64,000 nt of DNA. It comes from Ricinus communis. Lineage: Eukaryota; Streptophyta; Magnoliopsida; Malpighiales; Euphorbiaceae. A program made the position numbers and the translations under genes. Position 1 is the stretch's first letter; the number at the start of each line of letters is the position of its first letter. The stretch spans positions 9,548,001 through 9,612,000 of the forward strand of contig NC_063257.1 of NCBI RefSeq assembly GCF_019578655.1. Reading direction: 5' to 3'. The notes beneath the pieces were generated by a model that saw nothing but the letters and a program-made list of their open reading frames with translations, did not search any database and had not been told where the DNA came from. Shown here piece after piece: positions 47,387 to 61,258 of the stretch.

Positions 47387-50300
47387 CGGATACGTGAATT
47401 CCACAAAAGTTATAAATCCAGTAGCGAGTCTTTTAACAAAAGCCCAGCCCACAAGTGGAAGCCCAACCCAAGAGGGACATACTGCAGCTACAAAGTCATA
47501 CAAACTTAATTCATTTATCATTTTATTTATAAATTTAAATTTGGTTCATGAGTTGTAAATATGATTATTTATTACTTCACAAAACATATAATACAAAAGA
47601 TTGTAATACATTTAATAAAATTTACATTTTTAATTACCAGTGGCATAACATATGATCTTTAGGAAATTACAACTACAAGTACATTTAATTACTAAAACAA
47701 AATAAAAATATTTTTTTCTAGTCAAATCGCAGATCTTTTTATTATTCACTTATAATTTTGTAAAATAGTTTCTATAAGCTAATTAATCAAGTTTCACTAA
47801 TTTAAACTTAATACATTTTAGTTAATTTTTATCAAATTAAATCTAAAATAAGCCGAGAATTGAAAAAAAAATAAATACATATATATATTTAATTGGTTGA
47901 GATTTGAATCCTTTCCGTGAAATGATCCAGCCGGAGAAAATGGGCTAAATTTTGATACTCGATTAGACAAACTCTGGATGATAGTGTTCTAATAAAACCT
48001 TGATTGAACTTGAACATAAATAAGTAAATAAATAAAATAAAATAAAAATGGTTGCTATTAGGTATAATTTTTTCTTCTTGAAAATGAAAAGCATTATTGC
48101 TTTTTATAAGCTCTAAGGTGGAGCTATGAACCTGGCTTTAGGGCTGTCAAGAAGGGAATGTGGAACTTGTCATTGCTTTTACCTTCACTGCATTTTCAAG
48201 ATTCTCTATTATACATTGCATTAGCCTAAGGCAACTTCAATGCACAATCTTTTTACTATCATCATATACTTGTTCTATAATGCTTGGTGGAGCTAGAAAT
48301 TGTAATTCTATAATTGGGTGATTCTTTATTATTGAATAACTATATGATAATAATAAAATTTAAAATTATTAATATAATAGTTTTTTTACTAAAAATATCT
48401 AAAAAAAAATAATTCGATAATTAAGTCGCGAAATCATCAATGATTACTTCTTCTTTTTTCTTTTACATCAATCAATCAATCCATCTCAACAATACTTGTT
48501 CCTCTTCTTCTATTCCTTTTCACCAACTTGAGCACAATACTCCATAAAGCTAATCACTAGTTAATAATGGAATAACCATGATATTGAAATGCATCATATA
48601 AAACCAAACTTACATTATTGTCAACATCCACATCCACATATCCTTTTTTGCCTCCCCTTTTCTTTCTCTTAACCCACAAACTAATTATGACTCTGATTTC
48701 TTTTTCTTACCTTGAATCTCTTTCAACTCTTCACTAATCTCAATTTTCCATTCTTATTCCTACTACTTAGTCTCAATCACAATATCAATTGAAATAAAAA
48801 TTACAATTATAAGGGTCAAAATTGAAATCCATTTTTTCATTACTAGATCTCAACTTTCACAACTAATTAGACTGCCCATAAAAAAATAAAATTATCTAAT
48901 TTTTGAAGAAAATAAGCATTGGATAAGATGCAACAAATGATAAATATTGGAGAATTGGTTTTGGCGTATGGTTAAACAAAATATGAGATTAAAAGAAAAA
49001 AGGCTTAATTGTTAAAACATATATGAATTTTGATATTTTTTTTAATTTAATTATATCTTTTTAAGTATAGCAATATTATACGTCACTTTTTAAAAAAAGT
49101 ACAATTCAATACACATAACTAAATTTTAGTGAATTTAGTCCGATATGGCAATCAGATTTACTTACACACTTAGGCTCCACGTCATACATCCACCATCTTA
49201 ATTCCAAAACTCCTCATTTTGTGTAAACTAAATATTTAATAGAATTCTTTCGCTTTCTATGAAACCAAATAATAAAATAAAAAAAATAACTAAATGTATC
49301 ACAACACCGCTCTTTATTTTAAATTAATGAGAATAAAATGAATCCAATATTTTAAAACTCGAATGTATTTTTCTCCTTGCATTTTCTCCTTTCCAAACAA
49401 AAAGTGAAAAGTGAAAACTTTGTCTTGAAAAAATAATTATAATTTAGCTTAAAGTTTTGCTGAATAAGCATAATAACTTCAAACAAAAAAAGCAGTACCT
49501 TTAATAATTTATTATATGCAAGAGTAATGATACTTGCCTGAATTAGGCATCTCATCGAATATTTGGAGAGCAAAAACACCCCTAATGTACACAGGCCACT
49601 ACTACCACATTCAGGATAATTATCCTATTTACCACTAACAGATTGGACTATATTTCTATCTTGTTCTATTTTTTTTCTTCTTTTTAGTATCAAATTCTCT
49701 ATTCTAGTTTAAAACCGAGTTACTTGAAGGAATTTCGGTAAACTTTTAATGATGTGTCAGCCATAATATGTATATGTTATTAGAATTTGCTACGTTGAAC
49801 ACCAATATCACTAGAAAGCTTAATTAATTATAATTCGAATCAATATACGAGACATATGCATTCTGATTAGCATGTTGATTCAAATCATAATTAATTAAAT
49901 TGTTTATGTAGCGTCTATATTTTTATCGTGGCTGACATATCATCTAAAATTGACTGAAATCTCTATAGATAATTCAATTTAAAATTAAAATAAAATGTCT
50001 AACACCAAAAAGAATAAAGATTAAAAAATCTGTATAAAATGGAAACATAATGAAAGTTATAGTACCAACTCGGATAATTACCCACACATTCATCGCAATT
50101 ATATTAAGCTTCCCTCCAAAAAATAAAATGTTATCATATAGTTTTATATCGGCTAAGTTTCTAAGTTGTAGATAAACAAATCCGAGCCGCTGCCATCGAG
50201 CCACCGGGTAAACAGTTGTCTCTCAATTCCTGGCGACATGTCTTGTCGATATCAATTTCTTGATAAATATATTTAGGCTGCCTTTAATGAAGACAAATGG

Positions 50301-52606
50301 AATTTCTTATTGTGGTGATGAATCTGGAGCGAATGCCATCATTTTGAAAAACAAGAAAGAAAATGATAATAAATGGTAATACTTATTTCAAAGCTAAAAT
50401 CAATAAAGCTTGAATTTAATGAATAGTGACTATGTTGAGAAAAATTTAGAGGTCTAATTAGGATCTTTATTTTGAATGTAATCGAGAGATGAAGAAAAAA
50501 GAAGAACGGTATGTTTTACTAAGTGGTAATTCGCTATATTAGTATAGTTTTATCGAATTTTGTTTATGTTTATATAATTGTAATAATTTTAAAAATAATA
50601 TATGATACTACTATAATTAAGAAATGATTAAGTTAAAGAAAACCCTAAAAATTATTATTTTTTTCTTTTTGCAATTAAATCAACAAAATTGAGATTAGAA
50701 AAGAAGATGATGATGATGATGACATTAGAATTGTAATGCAAAGAGATATATATCTGAATTATACAAAATAATTTTCTCTTATTAATTCCTTTTTTCTTTT
50801 CAATCTCTTTTTTTTTTTTCTTTTTTGTCTCTTTTCCGCTTTCTTTTAAAAAGAAATTCAATATTCATTGAAATTTGATATGTCATTAAATTTAAATTAT
50901 AATTTAATTGTAATATTAAAATTGATGGAAAATAAAATATGTTGTTATCTAAATTTAGAAAAAATAAAAAAGCACACAGTGAATTTATTAAAAAGAAAAC
51001 TCCAAAATACCATTTTTTTTTTTTCTTTTAGCAATTACGTGGGGGAAAAATAAACACAGCAGGCTGGTTTCAAATGCTTTATGGTGTGAGAGAGCTGTAC
51101 CATTGGGCCTAATTTATTATATTTTATTATTGTTATTATCATTACTTTCTTTTTTGGTAATCAAGCATTGGCCCAATCTTCCATTAGTTGAGAAAGAAGG
51201 CTTTTTTTCTCTTCTTTTCCAATTTCACTTTTGTTCATTTCCATGATAATGATGCCTTTGTTGCTTGCTAGTGGTGCAAATTATTTGGGTGTCAAATAGT
51301 GTTAATAGCTGCCAAGCAAGAAGCATGATCACTTTAATAAATAATGATTTGCACATATCAGCCATTGAATCTAATAAACAATAATGTAAAATTTAGCCAA
51401 TAATATCACATAAAACATATGTATGCATTAGATATTCATTTTAAATTTGGATTAACATGGTGAACCATATTATTTTAGTATTAACTATTTATTTTAAAAT
51501 TAAATTATTTGAATCTCAATCTTTGGTTTACAATAGTTAATCATCTACTTATATATTATGTCAACTATTTAGAAGTCTTTCTTAATAAAAATTCTACTAT
51601 TTCAAGACTTTTTCTCTTTTCCTAATATTACAGTTAAAATATTAATTACATTCATAAATTAATAACAAAAAATAACTAATTTTTTATTTTTTTAATAATA
51701 ATAAAAAAAAAGAGAGTAAGGCTTAGTTTATAATGACAATTAAAATGGTGGACTCGTAGGCCATGCTCCTAAGAGCAAAAGAAATGAATAGGTTGTGTTC
51801 CTGCAAGAGGGTTTTAGTGCAAAATAATAAAATGCTTTGCATAATTGGAGTTAGAAAATTGCAATTGATGTTTGGCCTTTCTATAGAAAATTGAAAGGGA
51901 TTAGAGTAATAGATAATTGGTTTACCCATACCCTCACGTGGAGCCATATATATATATGCTATAGGTTGTTCTTTTGGCCATAGATTTTGGATTAACTTTT
52001 CATTATTAGGCAACCTTTTGTGATGACTAGGGAAGGAACATGTACAAACATAAGTAAAGAGCTTTTTGTCTTCCACATTATGTATGATAATGATTTGCAT
52101 TATTTAGTACCTAGCAATGGGTTGTTTATAGATCATGTTTTATATTAGTATTAGGCTATATTAGCTAGTCAATGTAAGAAAGGATATGGTCATAAAATAT
52201 AATCATCACACTTTTCCGATTAAAATTGTATGGATGAAATGATAAGAATCTTTTACAACTTAACTAATGTTTTACTATACAATTACATTATAACTCTTTA
52301 GTATTATTTTGCTATCCGTAAAAGTTATACCCAATATATTTTAAATTTATCAGACTAACTTTTAATTAATTTATTGCTCTCAATTTATAACAAATAATGC
52401 AATGTTAACTCATATCTCTTTGAGTCATGATTAATTAAAAGTTCTAACATCCCCATGCAATTTAATTGACTTTTACGATCCATGCCTCTTTTATGACAAG
52501 ACAAAGACTAATTTGCATGCTTCAAGCTACAAAATATGAGAATGATATTGTAAAGAAACAGTCTTCTTTTTTTTTTTTTTTTTAAAAAAAGAAGAAACAA
52601 TATCCC

Positions 52607-52762
52607 TAAGCTATCCTCTTCTCTTTTAGTTAATGTTAAAATTGCCAATTATAGAGTTTGATTGAAATTAACATTAATTATAAGAGAAGAGAAAAGGATA
52701 GTTTAAGAAAAACATTGATTGAAATTACCATTAGTTATAATTAATGTTAATCTCAATCAAAT
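52607..52762. repeat. Nested inverted repeats
   Basis: Two overlapping palindromic pairs: 52607-52638 with 52669-52706 (CTATCCTCTTCTCTTTT against its near-inverse AAGAGAAGAGAAAAGGATAG), and 52656-52682 with 52736-52762 (GATTGAAATTAACATTAATT against AATTAATGTTAATCTCAATC). RNA from either strand could fold into long hairpins. Confidence 0.6.
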
Positions 52763-53730
52763 TTTATATTTCACCCAAAAGACGACATATCATAATTTTA
52801 TTATAAAATATTAATAAATGATATAATAGTCGATAGCTAACCGAACTTTCACTATAAATATATAACTTCCAGTCATATTAATAACTAAAAAAAGTAATAA
52901 TTAGAATTTGATATTTCTTATATTATTAAAAAAATGTGAGAAGAGCAATAAGTAAAACATATGTTATATAATTAGTCGTGCCAAACCACTTATTTGGAGC
53001 TATGTACAAATTTTATGTGGCAAATGATGGGGCATTAAATCACCTTTTTCGTGGCTAGAAAGGGCCATTCAAAATCTTTTTCTTCTTTAATATAAAAAAT
53101 GAAAATCTATGTTTTATTAATCAATAATTTTTTTTATAAAAATATTAAATATAAAATTAGACCTATAGAATTATTTGTTTATATATTGACTGAAAAAATA
53201 ATAATAATATTCCAGTCATTGTGGGATTAATATTATATTAGAGCACCTTAGAATCGGATTATGATTTTTTATTTAATTAATGTAAGATCTCGACAATGAG
53301 GATAAAGTTTGTTTGTTGGTTCTTCTCATGCCCTAATCTTTTTCTAAATCAACTTTTATCTTTCTTTAATCAGATGCCCTTTAGGGTTGTTTAGCATAAG
53401 TTCCATTTTCATACCTAACTATAGCCATTGCTTTTTACCAAATATTATTAAATAATATTGGAAAAAAATAAACATATTTGTATAATTTATTATTATTATT
53501 ATTGTTATTACATAATAATAATAATATCATTTTTTTAAGATGACATTGATATAGTGGATATGTCACTTAATTTTGTACCTTAATGAATTTGAGTATAAAC
53601 AAACATCAAGAACGTCTTTTGCATGCTAAAAAAAAAACGTACAAGTCTAATCTTATGCTCATGTAGTATATGATGCTCTCTCTTGAATTATGAATACCTT
53701 CCAAAATGCATTTTAGACTTGTTTAGCATT

Positions 53731-53911
53731 GTTTTAAAAATCGAACTGAATTTAATTAGTTCTATTAAATTTTAAAATTCAGTTAATTAGAATTTGAATA
53801 GTTCAATCAGGTAAATTTAAAAAAAAAATAAAAATTAGTTCGGATTGGTTGGACCGTAAATTGGTAATTGGATTCTTAACTACTTCAATCACCGGTTCAA
53901 TTTTTGAAAAC
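53731..53911. mobile_element. MITE-like element, about 180 bp
   Basis: The left end GTTTTAAAAATCGAACTGA and the right end CGGTTCAATTTTTGAAAAC are imperfect inverted repeats, and the interior contains GGTTGGACCG and ACCGGTTC motifs typical of a common plant repeat type with (C/A)CCGGTTC blocks. It is non-coding. Confidence 0.5.
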
Positions 53912-54964
53912 TGATGTTCAATACTATTGACGTTTAATTAATCCTTAATTACTCACTTTTACTCATTAGCTGAATTAGTTATAGAGAATCATGTTCTTTG
54001 TTACTGATTAGTGAAGTTAAATATGTTTAATCCCAAATTAAAAAAAAAAAGTGAAGTTTTTCTTTATTTGATTTGATTTGATTAGATTAGATTTGTTAAA
54101 AAAAAACCAAAACATTATTCGACTGGTTTCATTTGGGGTCCTCAGAATTTGGTTTCCATCTTCCTATTTGTCTCCAATTCCAGAACTTGCGCAGCGATTA
54201 TAGGTAAATGAATAAAATAAATAAATTAATAAAAAATGTTTTTATTATTCTTTTATTTATTTATAAATACTTTTGTGAAGTTTTTTTATATTTTAAATTC
54301 ATAATTTCATTGGTATTGCGCATTAGTAGGGAATAAAATAATAAAATATATATATATATATCAAAAAATTTACATGATATATTATCTTATTTTTTTGTTT
54401 CTACTTCTGTTTTATGTATTAAATGAGTTCTTAGATTTATAGTATAAAATATTTTAATCCATAATAAAAATAATATTTATTTATTTTATTAATTTACTGA
54501 TAGAATATTTAATGACGTGTTATATAAGAACATATTTGGTAAAATTTTAAAACTTAAATTTAATTGATAAAAGAATGACAAGTTATGAATCTATTTATTA
54601 AAAAAGTTGAAATCCGACTTATTTAATTTTTAGAAAATTAAAATTTTAAATTTTTTAGATATGCTTTTATATAACGCTGGACTATATATTATATTTATAA
54701 ATTATTAAAATAAATATTATTTTTAATTTTTAAAATTTAATTAAAATCTAAAAATCTAATGTTACAATTTTTAAAATTTAAACTGGATGTATTTGATATC
54801 CGAATACAAGTTCGTGAGGCTATTTACTTAAAAAGTTAAATTAGGTGTATTTGACACTTACGCATAAATTTAGAGAGCTCTGAAAGAACTTAAATTGAAT
54901 ATATTTAATTTTATGTATGAGTTCTTTTCCTTAACAATTGTTTAAAAACTCTTCATTACTAGGG

Positions 54965-54998
<34 letters not shown>

Positions 54999-55384
54999 CT
55001 TCATATCACTTCTTTTTAAGAATTCTGGAACCGAATTATTATTTAAATAATTATTGTTATTATTATTAATTGAGTAAAAGATTAACACATATAATCGACA
55101 TTGTATGATTCAATTACAATATATGAACAATAAACTTAATTAGAATAAGAAAAATAAATAATAAATAAAATAATAAATAAAAAAATAATAAATATGACTT
55201 AATATTTTTACAAATCAGTATTTTAATGTATTATTATTATTATTATTATTATTATGTGATTAGTATTCCAGTATCACAGATTTCTACTATTTTGTAAAAT
55301 CATAGTATATAAAAACAACATTAGTACATTAAAAAGAAAAACTAAAAAGAAAAGGAGGAAAAAGAAAAATAATGATAATGTCCA

Positions 55385-55545
55385 ATTGGCAGAGAAAGGC
55401 ATGAGAGCAGCTCAGGCAGCCACCAGCTGGTCCAAGCACCCAAGCCGGCAGTTCAGATGCAGAGCATGAGCCCGCCACCTCGTAACAGAGACTCTATGCC
55501 TGAGAGAGCCGCACTCTGTCACACTGACACCTAATGTATCACTAA
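55385..55545. other. GC-rich island of unknown origin
   Basis: About 160 bp with clearly higher G+C than several kb on either side. It has short open frames in several phases (26-38 codons) but no recognised domain, tRNA fold or known microRNA. It could be an old exon, an organelle fragment or a non-coding RNA. Confidence 0.4.
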
Positions 55546-57957
55546 CAACAACACTATATATTAAACAATATTATGAATTATTTATCACTGAGGTTCGTAT
55601 TCTTTGTACCCACAAATTAAAAAGAACAAAAATCTGCAAATGGGGAATTTCTTTAAGGATGTAATAAAATTAATATAAAGAAATATGTTACTAATAAATA
55701 AGTACGTGTGAGCTACGGATTCGAAAAAAGGATGCTGACAGTATAAAATTAAAAGAAAAGTTAATTTTCTGATTCATAATTTACTATTTTTAAGAAATTT
55801 CTTTTAAAGTCTTAAATAAATATGGAATTCAAAATTAATTATGAATCCTGAATGTGTAGGAATTATAATAAAGTGTAATGTTCATACAATCTGTCTTCCC
55901 CTAATATGTAATAACTATATTTGGCAAAAAAAGAAAAGAATTACCAAAATTTGGGGTCTTTTATTTCTTTAGCTATTTAATTTGTTACATTTTATGTAAA
56001 TGCATTGATTCTCATTGTACTTATTGGATTTTACCTATTATATCACTTTTTTTTTAATTATTTTGTGAGATTTTGTCTGATGAAGTTTTCTCTTAAAGGT
56101 TAAAGTTTTGTATTCTTTCATTTCTTTAACAGTTGTTTTTCTGAAACAAATATAATAATTATTGGTTATTTTGAAATTAATTATCTACTGATATTATATT
56201 ATAAATAATCAGAAAAATATTTGTCGGTATAATTAAAAATGTTATTTACATAGAGTATATAATAAATTTTTAATATAATTTTTTATATTCTTTATTTTGT
56301 AAATTTTTATATTTTTTTATTTGATTAGATGAAGCTCGTATGTATCCTCTAATACAACCCAATAAATTAATTAAATATATAAAAAGTATCTAAAATTTTA
56401 CACTCAATTCAATTTTGTTTAGATCTTTTTCAATATATTATTGCTTAAGATTAACTTATATGTCAAACTAATATTTAAAACATGATTAATTGCTAAATAA
56501 ATTATGAGTTATATATATATTTTTATTTTTATATATAGTTTGTGTTTTTTAATAATAATAATAATTTATTCTGATACCGATGATAAAATTATTATTTAAA
56601 ATTCATTGACGTAACACAATTTTAATGATAAAATATAAGAATTTAGTATTCTTTTACCATTTGGATTAAAATTTTGAAAACTTTAAAAGGTTAAAATACT
56701 TCCAGCTATTAAAATAAATAATGTAAAAGATAATTAAAAAATAATAAGAGATTGAGTTGTTAATTTTTTTTAGACTCGAATTAAGATTAGTAAAATATAA
56801 AAAAGAATACTTAATATTAGATCATTTTATTTTTATTTAAAAGACATTATTTTTTATCATGGATAAATTAATAATTTTAATGTTAACATATTTATTTTTA
56901 TTAAATTATAGCCACGTTAGTAAATTTTAGTTAATAATTTTATCCGAAACTAGAAATAAAATTAATATCAAATATATTATTAAATTTAAAAATTAGAATT
57001 ATACACTAAATCTGAAATGACAGCAAAATATAAGATTTATCTGACAACTAAGACTTCTAGAGTAGTAAATTGGATTAGCCACTAGAAAAACCCTGATTAA
57101 CCTCCAAATAAGCAAAATTACATCCCTATTCCAATAATTAAAAAAGGGTTTTAAAAAGAGAAGGTAAATAATGAAACGTTTTGACTGTCCTAAAACTGAC
57201 TTTTTTACCAGTTTCCTTCTTTCTCTCTGTATCCCCTCCCCCTTTACCTTCCTCGTTCGCTGTTTAATCAGATAGAAAAGACCCTGTTTCCTGCTACAAC
57301 AAAAACTCTCTCTTTCTCTCTCTCTCTCTCAGACTCTGACCTTTCCTTTTCTCCTTCTTTCTTCCCTCTGATTCTCGCCGCCATTAACAGGGCTTACTTC
57401 TTTTCTTGTCTTTGTTGTCCTTCTCTGTTATAAGTAGTTTTCAATATTATATGAAACCTACCCATCAAGAAAATAAATATCTTCTTGAAATTTATTATTA
57501 TTATTATTTGCTGTTACTATTTTTATTATTATTATAAACAATGATGTATAGTAGCAAACGATAAGCATGTTTATGCTACTATTGCCTATTACTTGTCATC
57601 TTTTTACTCTTTCTTTCTTGGACTATCTTTTTATATAATGCTTCTGCTTCTTCTTCTTCTTCTTCTTCTTTTTAAATACCTCTAGACCACCACGCTTTTT
57701 TTACACTCATTTTATAGTCAGAGTTTGGGTGTTACTCAATCTCTGGTTATTTCTCTTTCATTTCTTGAAGAAAGTTAGAAACTTGGCTTGGGTTTCGTTC
57801 TTGTTCCTGTTCTTGTTATTTAACTCTCTGAATAGAAAAATCTTTTAGTCTTCTTCATTTTCTTGATATAATCTTGGAAGTAAGATTTTTGAAAGAAACA
57901 AGCGAAAAAAGAAAAGCAGAATCCCTTTTCTTTTGTGTTAAAATCTTTACGTTCATA

Positions 57958-60881
57958 ATGGCTGAGAAAGACACAGATTTCCCTTCTCAAAAGCTACCCT
58001 CTGCTTCTCAGGTAATAATAACTGAAGAAACACTTGCTTGAATCCTTCTTCTTCTTCTTCTTCTTCTTGTTTTTTAACATTTGGTTTTCATATTGACATA
58101 AATGGTTTTGTTTTTGTTTTGTATTGGGTTTGACAATTAAACAGGTCCTTGAAGAGCTAAAAGAGCTATGGGGTATGGCTTTACCAATAACAGCAGCACA
58201 TTTAATGGCCTTTTTTAGAGCAGTGGTCTCAGTTATGTTCTTGGGCAGACTGGGTAGTCTAGAGTTAGCTGGTGGTGCACTATCTATTGGGTTCACAAAC
58301 ATCACTGGTTACTCAGTTATTGTGGGCTTAGCCTCTGGACTTGAGCCAGTGTGTAGTCAAGCTTATGGTTGCAAGAACTGGGACCTTCTCTCACTCTCCC
58401 TCCAAAGAATGATCTTAATCCTCTTCGTAGCAATCATACCCATAAGTCTTTTATGGATTAATCTTGAATCAATCATGAATTTTATGGGCCAAGATCCAAA
58501 TATTACATCAATGGCAGCTACTTACTGTATTTACTCCTTACCTGATCTTTTGACATACACTTTGTTACAACCTTTAAGGGTATTCTTAAGATCACAAAGG
58601 GTGACCCAACCTATAATGTATTGTTCATTGTTGGCTGTTATATTTCATGTGCCATTGAACTATGTTCTTGTGATTGTAATGGGGTTAGGAGTCCCAGGAG
58701 TGGCAATGGCATCAGTGGTGACTAACATGAATATGGTGGCTTTGATGGTAGGGTATGTATGGTGGGTAAGTGGACGGTGGGAGATGAGATGGACGGTTGA
58801 TATTGGAGGGGTATGTGGTGGGGTTGGAGAATTGTTGAAGTTGGCAGTGCCTAGTTGTTTAGGGATCTGCTTGGAGTGGTGGTGGTATGAGATAGTGATA
58901 GTGATGGCAGGGTACTTGCCTAATCCAACACTGGCTGTGGCCGCCACTGGGATACTGATCCAAACCACTAGCATGATGTACACTGTACCTATGGCCCTTG
59001 CTGGCTGTGTCTCTGCTCGGGTATGTATGTCCAAAAAAGACCCCCACTTTCATTCCTTACTTTTTCTTCTTTCCCCTACTTTACAGTATCAGCAATGCTT
59101 GCATTTTGTATCATATCATATGCATTTATGTATTTATATATGTTTGATTGATGATGGGTCACTATAACATAGATTCATGCTATTGGGTTTATTATTCTTT
59201 TCGTGTTAAATGTTGTATGTGTGTGCTTGTGATGTTACCATTCATCAAGTCAAATATGGCCCATGAAATTGTTTTCACCTTAGTCATCTCATTACACCTT
59301 TAATGTGGGCAAAGGGTTTGGGAAAAAGTTGATGGAATGATTGCTGCACAGATCAAAACAAGAGTTGTTTTTTTTCTTGACCATGGAAAAAAAAAAAGAA
59401 AAGAAACAAGAAAAGATTTTTTCTTTTTGGACCCAAAGCATTATAGGAGTAATTTTTTTAAATTTTTTTTTTCTTTTTCTTTTTTTGTAAGTGAAAAAGT
59501 GTTGAGTCTAGCCATTTGCTCATCTTGGGCAGTGAGGGGTTATTTATGCTCTAGTTAAGAGTTATACATGATCATAAAGAATCCTATAATTTCCAAATCA
59601 AAATTCAAAAATAGAAAGTTATTTTCTTTATAAAATCTGAAAAACTATTGTTCTTATTGAATGGATGATGTGAGTTCTATGGAAGGAAGAAGATGCTGTT
59701 TCAATATTGCACATGTACTGAAATTGTTTTAGGCATGGTGTCAAGTGTTCTAGAAATTGTTCTGTAAATACTGTAACAGCACAGACATAGAAAGGGTGCT
59801 TGTAATTAAGTAGTGAGAACTTACTTTTGACCATGTATGTATTATTTTTCATAATCATAAAACTGTTAAAAAGAAGAAATGATAACTAATATCAGCAAAT
59901 TCACAAGAAAGAATATATTCTTTTCAAAGTCATGCTTTTTGATCAGTTGAGTGATTGCATCACTTTAGGGACCCAATCTAAGATCACACTTGTAATGTGA
60001 TTGTGGACATGATTAGTACATGACAAGTAAGCACTTAAATGCTTTTCTCTTGAAAAGCTCAAATTCTATTGCTATGTGACGATACTGTTTAACAGCCAAT
60101 TAAAGGAAATCAAATTTGCTTTTTATTTTTCTATCTTACCTTTTTTATGGAAAAGAATTTAAAGTCTGTCCAGATGGACGGTCGAAGTTGTGATCCCACA
60201 ATTCTGGAGACGATTAATTAAATGTTTTTCTGAAGTATTTTGTTTTATTGGTTATGCTCTTAAATATGAATATCCTCGCATGTCTTTTAATGTCTTACAT
60301 TTCAGGTAGGCAATGAGCTTGGTGCTGGTAAGCCTTACAAAGCCAAGCTAGCAGCCATGGTTGCATTAGGTTGTGCCTTTGTCATCGGTATCATCAATGT
60401 TACATGGACTGCCATTCTTAGAGAAAGATGGGCTGGTTTGTTCATTAAGGATAATCTTGTTAAAGGACTAGTTGCATCTGTTTTGCCTATAATAGGACTA
60501 TGTGAGCTTGGTAATTGCCCGCAAACAACTGGCTGCGGAATCCTACGTGGCACAGCGCGGCCTGCGATTGGGGCCCGTATCAATTTGGGCTCGTTTTACT
60601 TTGTGGGTACCCCGGTCGCGGTGGGCCTGGCCTTTGGGCTGAATGTTGGGTTTGCTGGGCTGTGGTTCGGCCTCCTTTCAGCTCAAGTAGCTTGTGCTGT
60701 GTCAATTCTGTATGTTGTGTTGATCCGTACGGATTGGGAACATGAAGCATTGAAGTCTAAGAAACTCACCAGCATGGAAATGACTGGAATCTCCAATGGC
60801 ATTGGAGATGAAGAACATCATGAAGAAGAAGAAGATGAAAGTAAAAGGTTGTTAGTTAATGGAAATGGTAACATGGTATAG
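57958..60881 (+). CDS. MATE/DETOXIFICATION efflux carrier, DTX48/49 type, three exons, 501 aa
   Basis: Exons 57958-58011, 58145-59020 and 60306-60881 join in frame (18 + 292 + 192 codons). The start [13 protein letters not shown] is the first ATG of the exon; exon 2 begins [14 protein letters not shown]. Family landmarks: a Gly-rich first repeat ([37 protein letters not shown]), SQAYG, LRSQ, ECWWYE-like LEWWWYE, and [10 protein letters not shown] at 311 opening exon 3, with [10 protein letters not shown]. Twelve helices are expected and the tail is acidic (EEEEDESKR). MATE proteins export organic compounds against H+ or Na+; the Arabidopsis DTX48-51 clade acts in endosomal and Golgi-related membranes in hormone, iron or growth regulation. 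Substrate is not shown. Intron 2 is 1.28 kb. Confidence 0.92.
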
Positions 60882-61079
60882 GAAGATAGATGGTGTTTAA
60901 TTTGAGAAAAGGAAAGAATGTGCAAAATTTGAAGTGTGTGAGATGGTGGCCAGCTTTATGGGATTTGTTTTTGTCGTTTAACTACTTTTTGGGAGGATCT
61001 GACTCACGCTAAGAATTTTTGTATGGCCTCTTTTCTTTTTTGTTTTTGTTTTTGTTTTGATGGGGTTGTCATGGGGAAC

Positions 61080-61113
<34 letters not shown>

Positions 61114-61193
61114 TCTTCTTGAGGTTGTCATGAAGCTACTTTGTACGTGGCCAGAGAGAATGTCACTCCTCTGAATATATATAAAAGAAAAGT

Positions 61194-61196
<3 letters not shown>

Positions 61197-61256
<60 letters not shown>
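61197..61256. repeat. (TA)n microsatellite
   Basis: About 30 TA units without interruption, 320 bp after the MATE stop codon. Confidence 0.95.

Positions 61257-61258
<2 letters not shown>

Larger units (their letters stand above)
45869..57957. other. 12-kb gene-poor AT-rich region
   Basis: No exon with family resemblance was found on either strand. It holds scattered hAT-like and MITE-like elements, a nested inverted repeat and a GC-rich island (each listed separately), plus many T, AAT and TA runs (for example 54346-54360 and 54967-54994). The longest open frame, 51723-52100 on the minus strand, lacks any recognisable motif. The last ~300 bp are probably the MATE gene leader: TATA-like TTATATAA at 57631-57638 and a CT-rich stretch at 57302-57330. 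Confidence 0.55.

Noticed and set aside
51723..52100. 125-codon minus-strand open frame
   Set aside because: It starts with ATG but has no motif, no splice-linked partner and AT-driven composition (Ile, Tyr, Asn).
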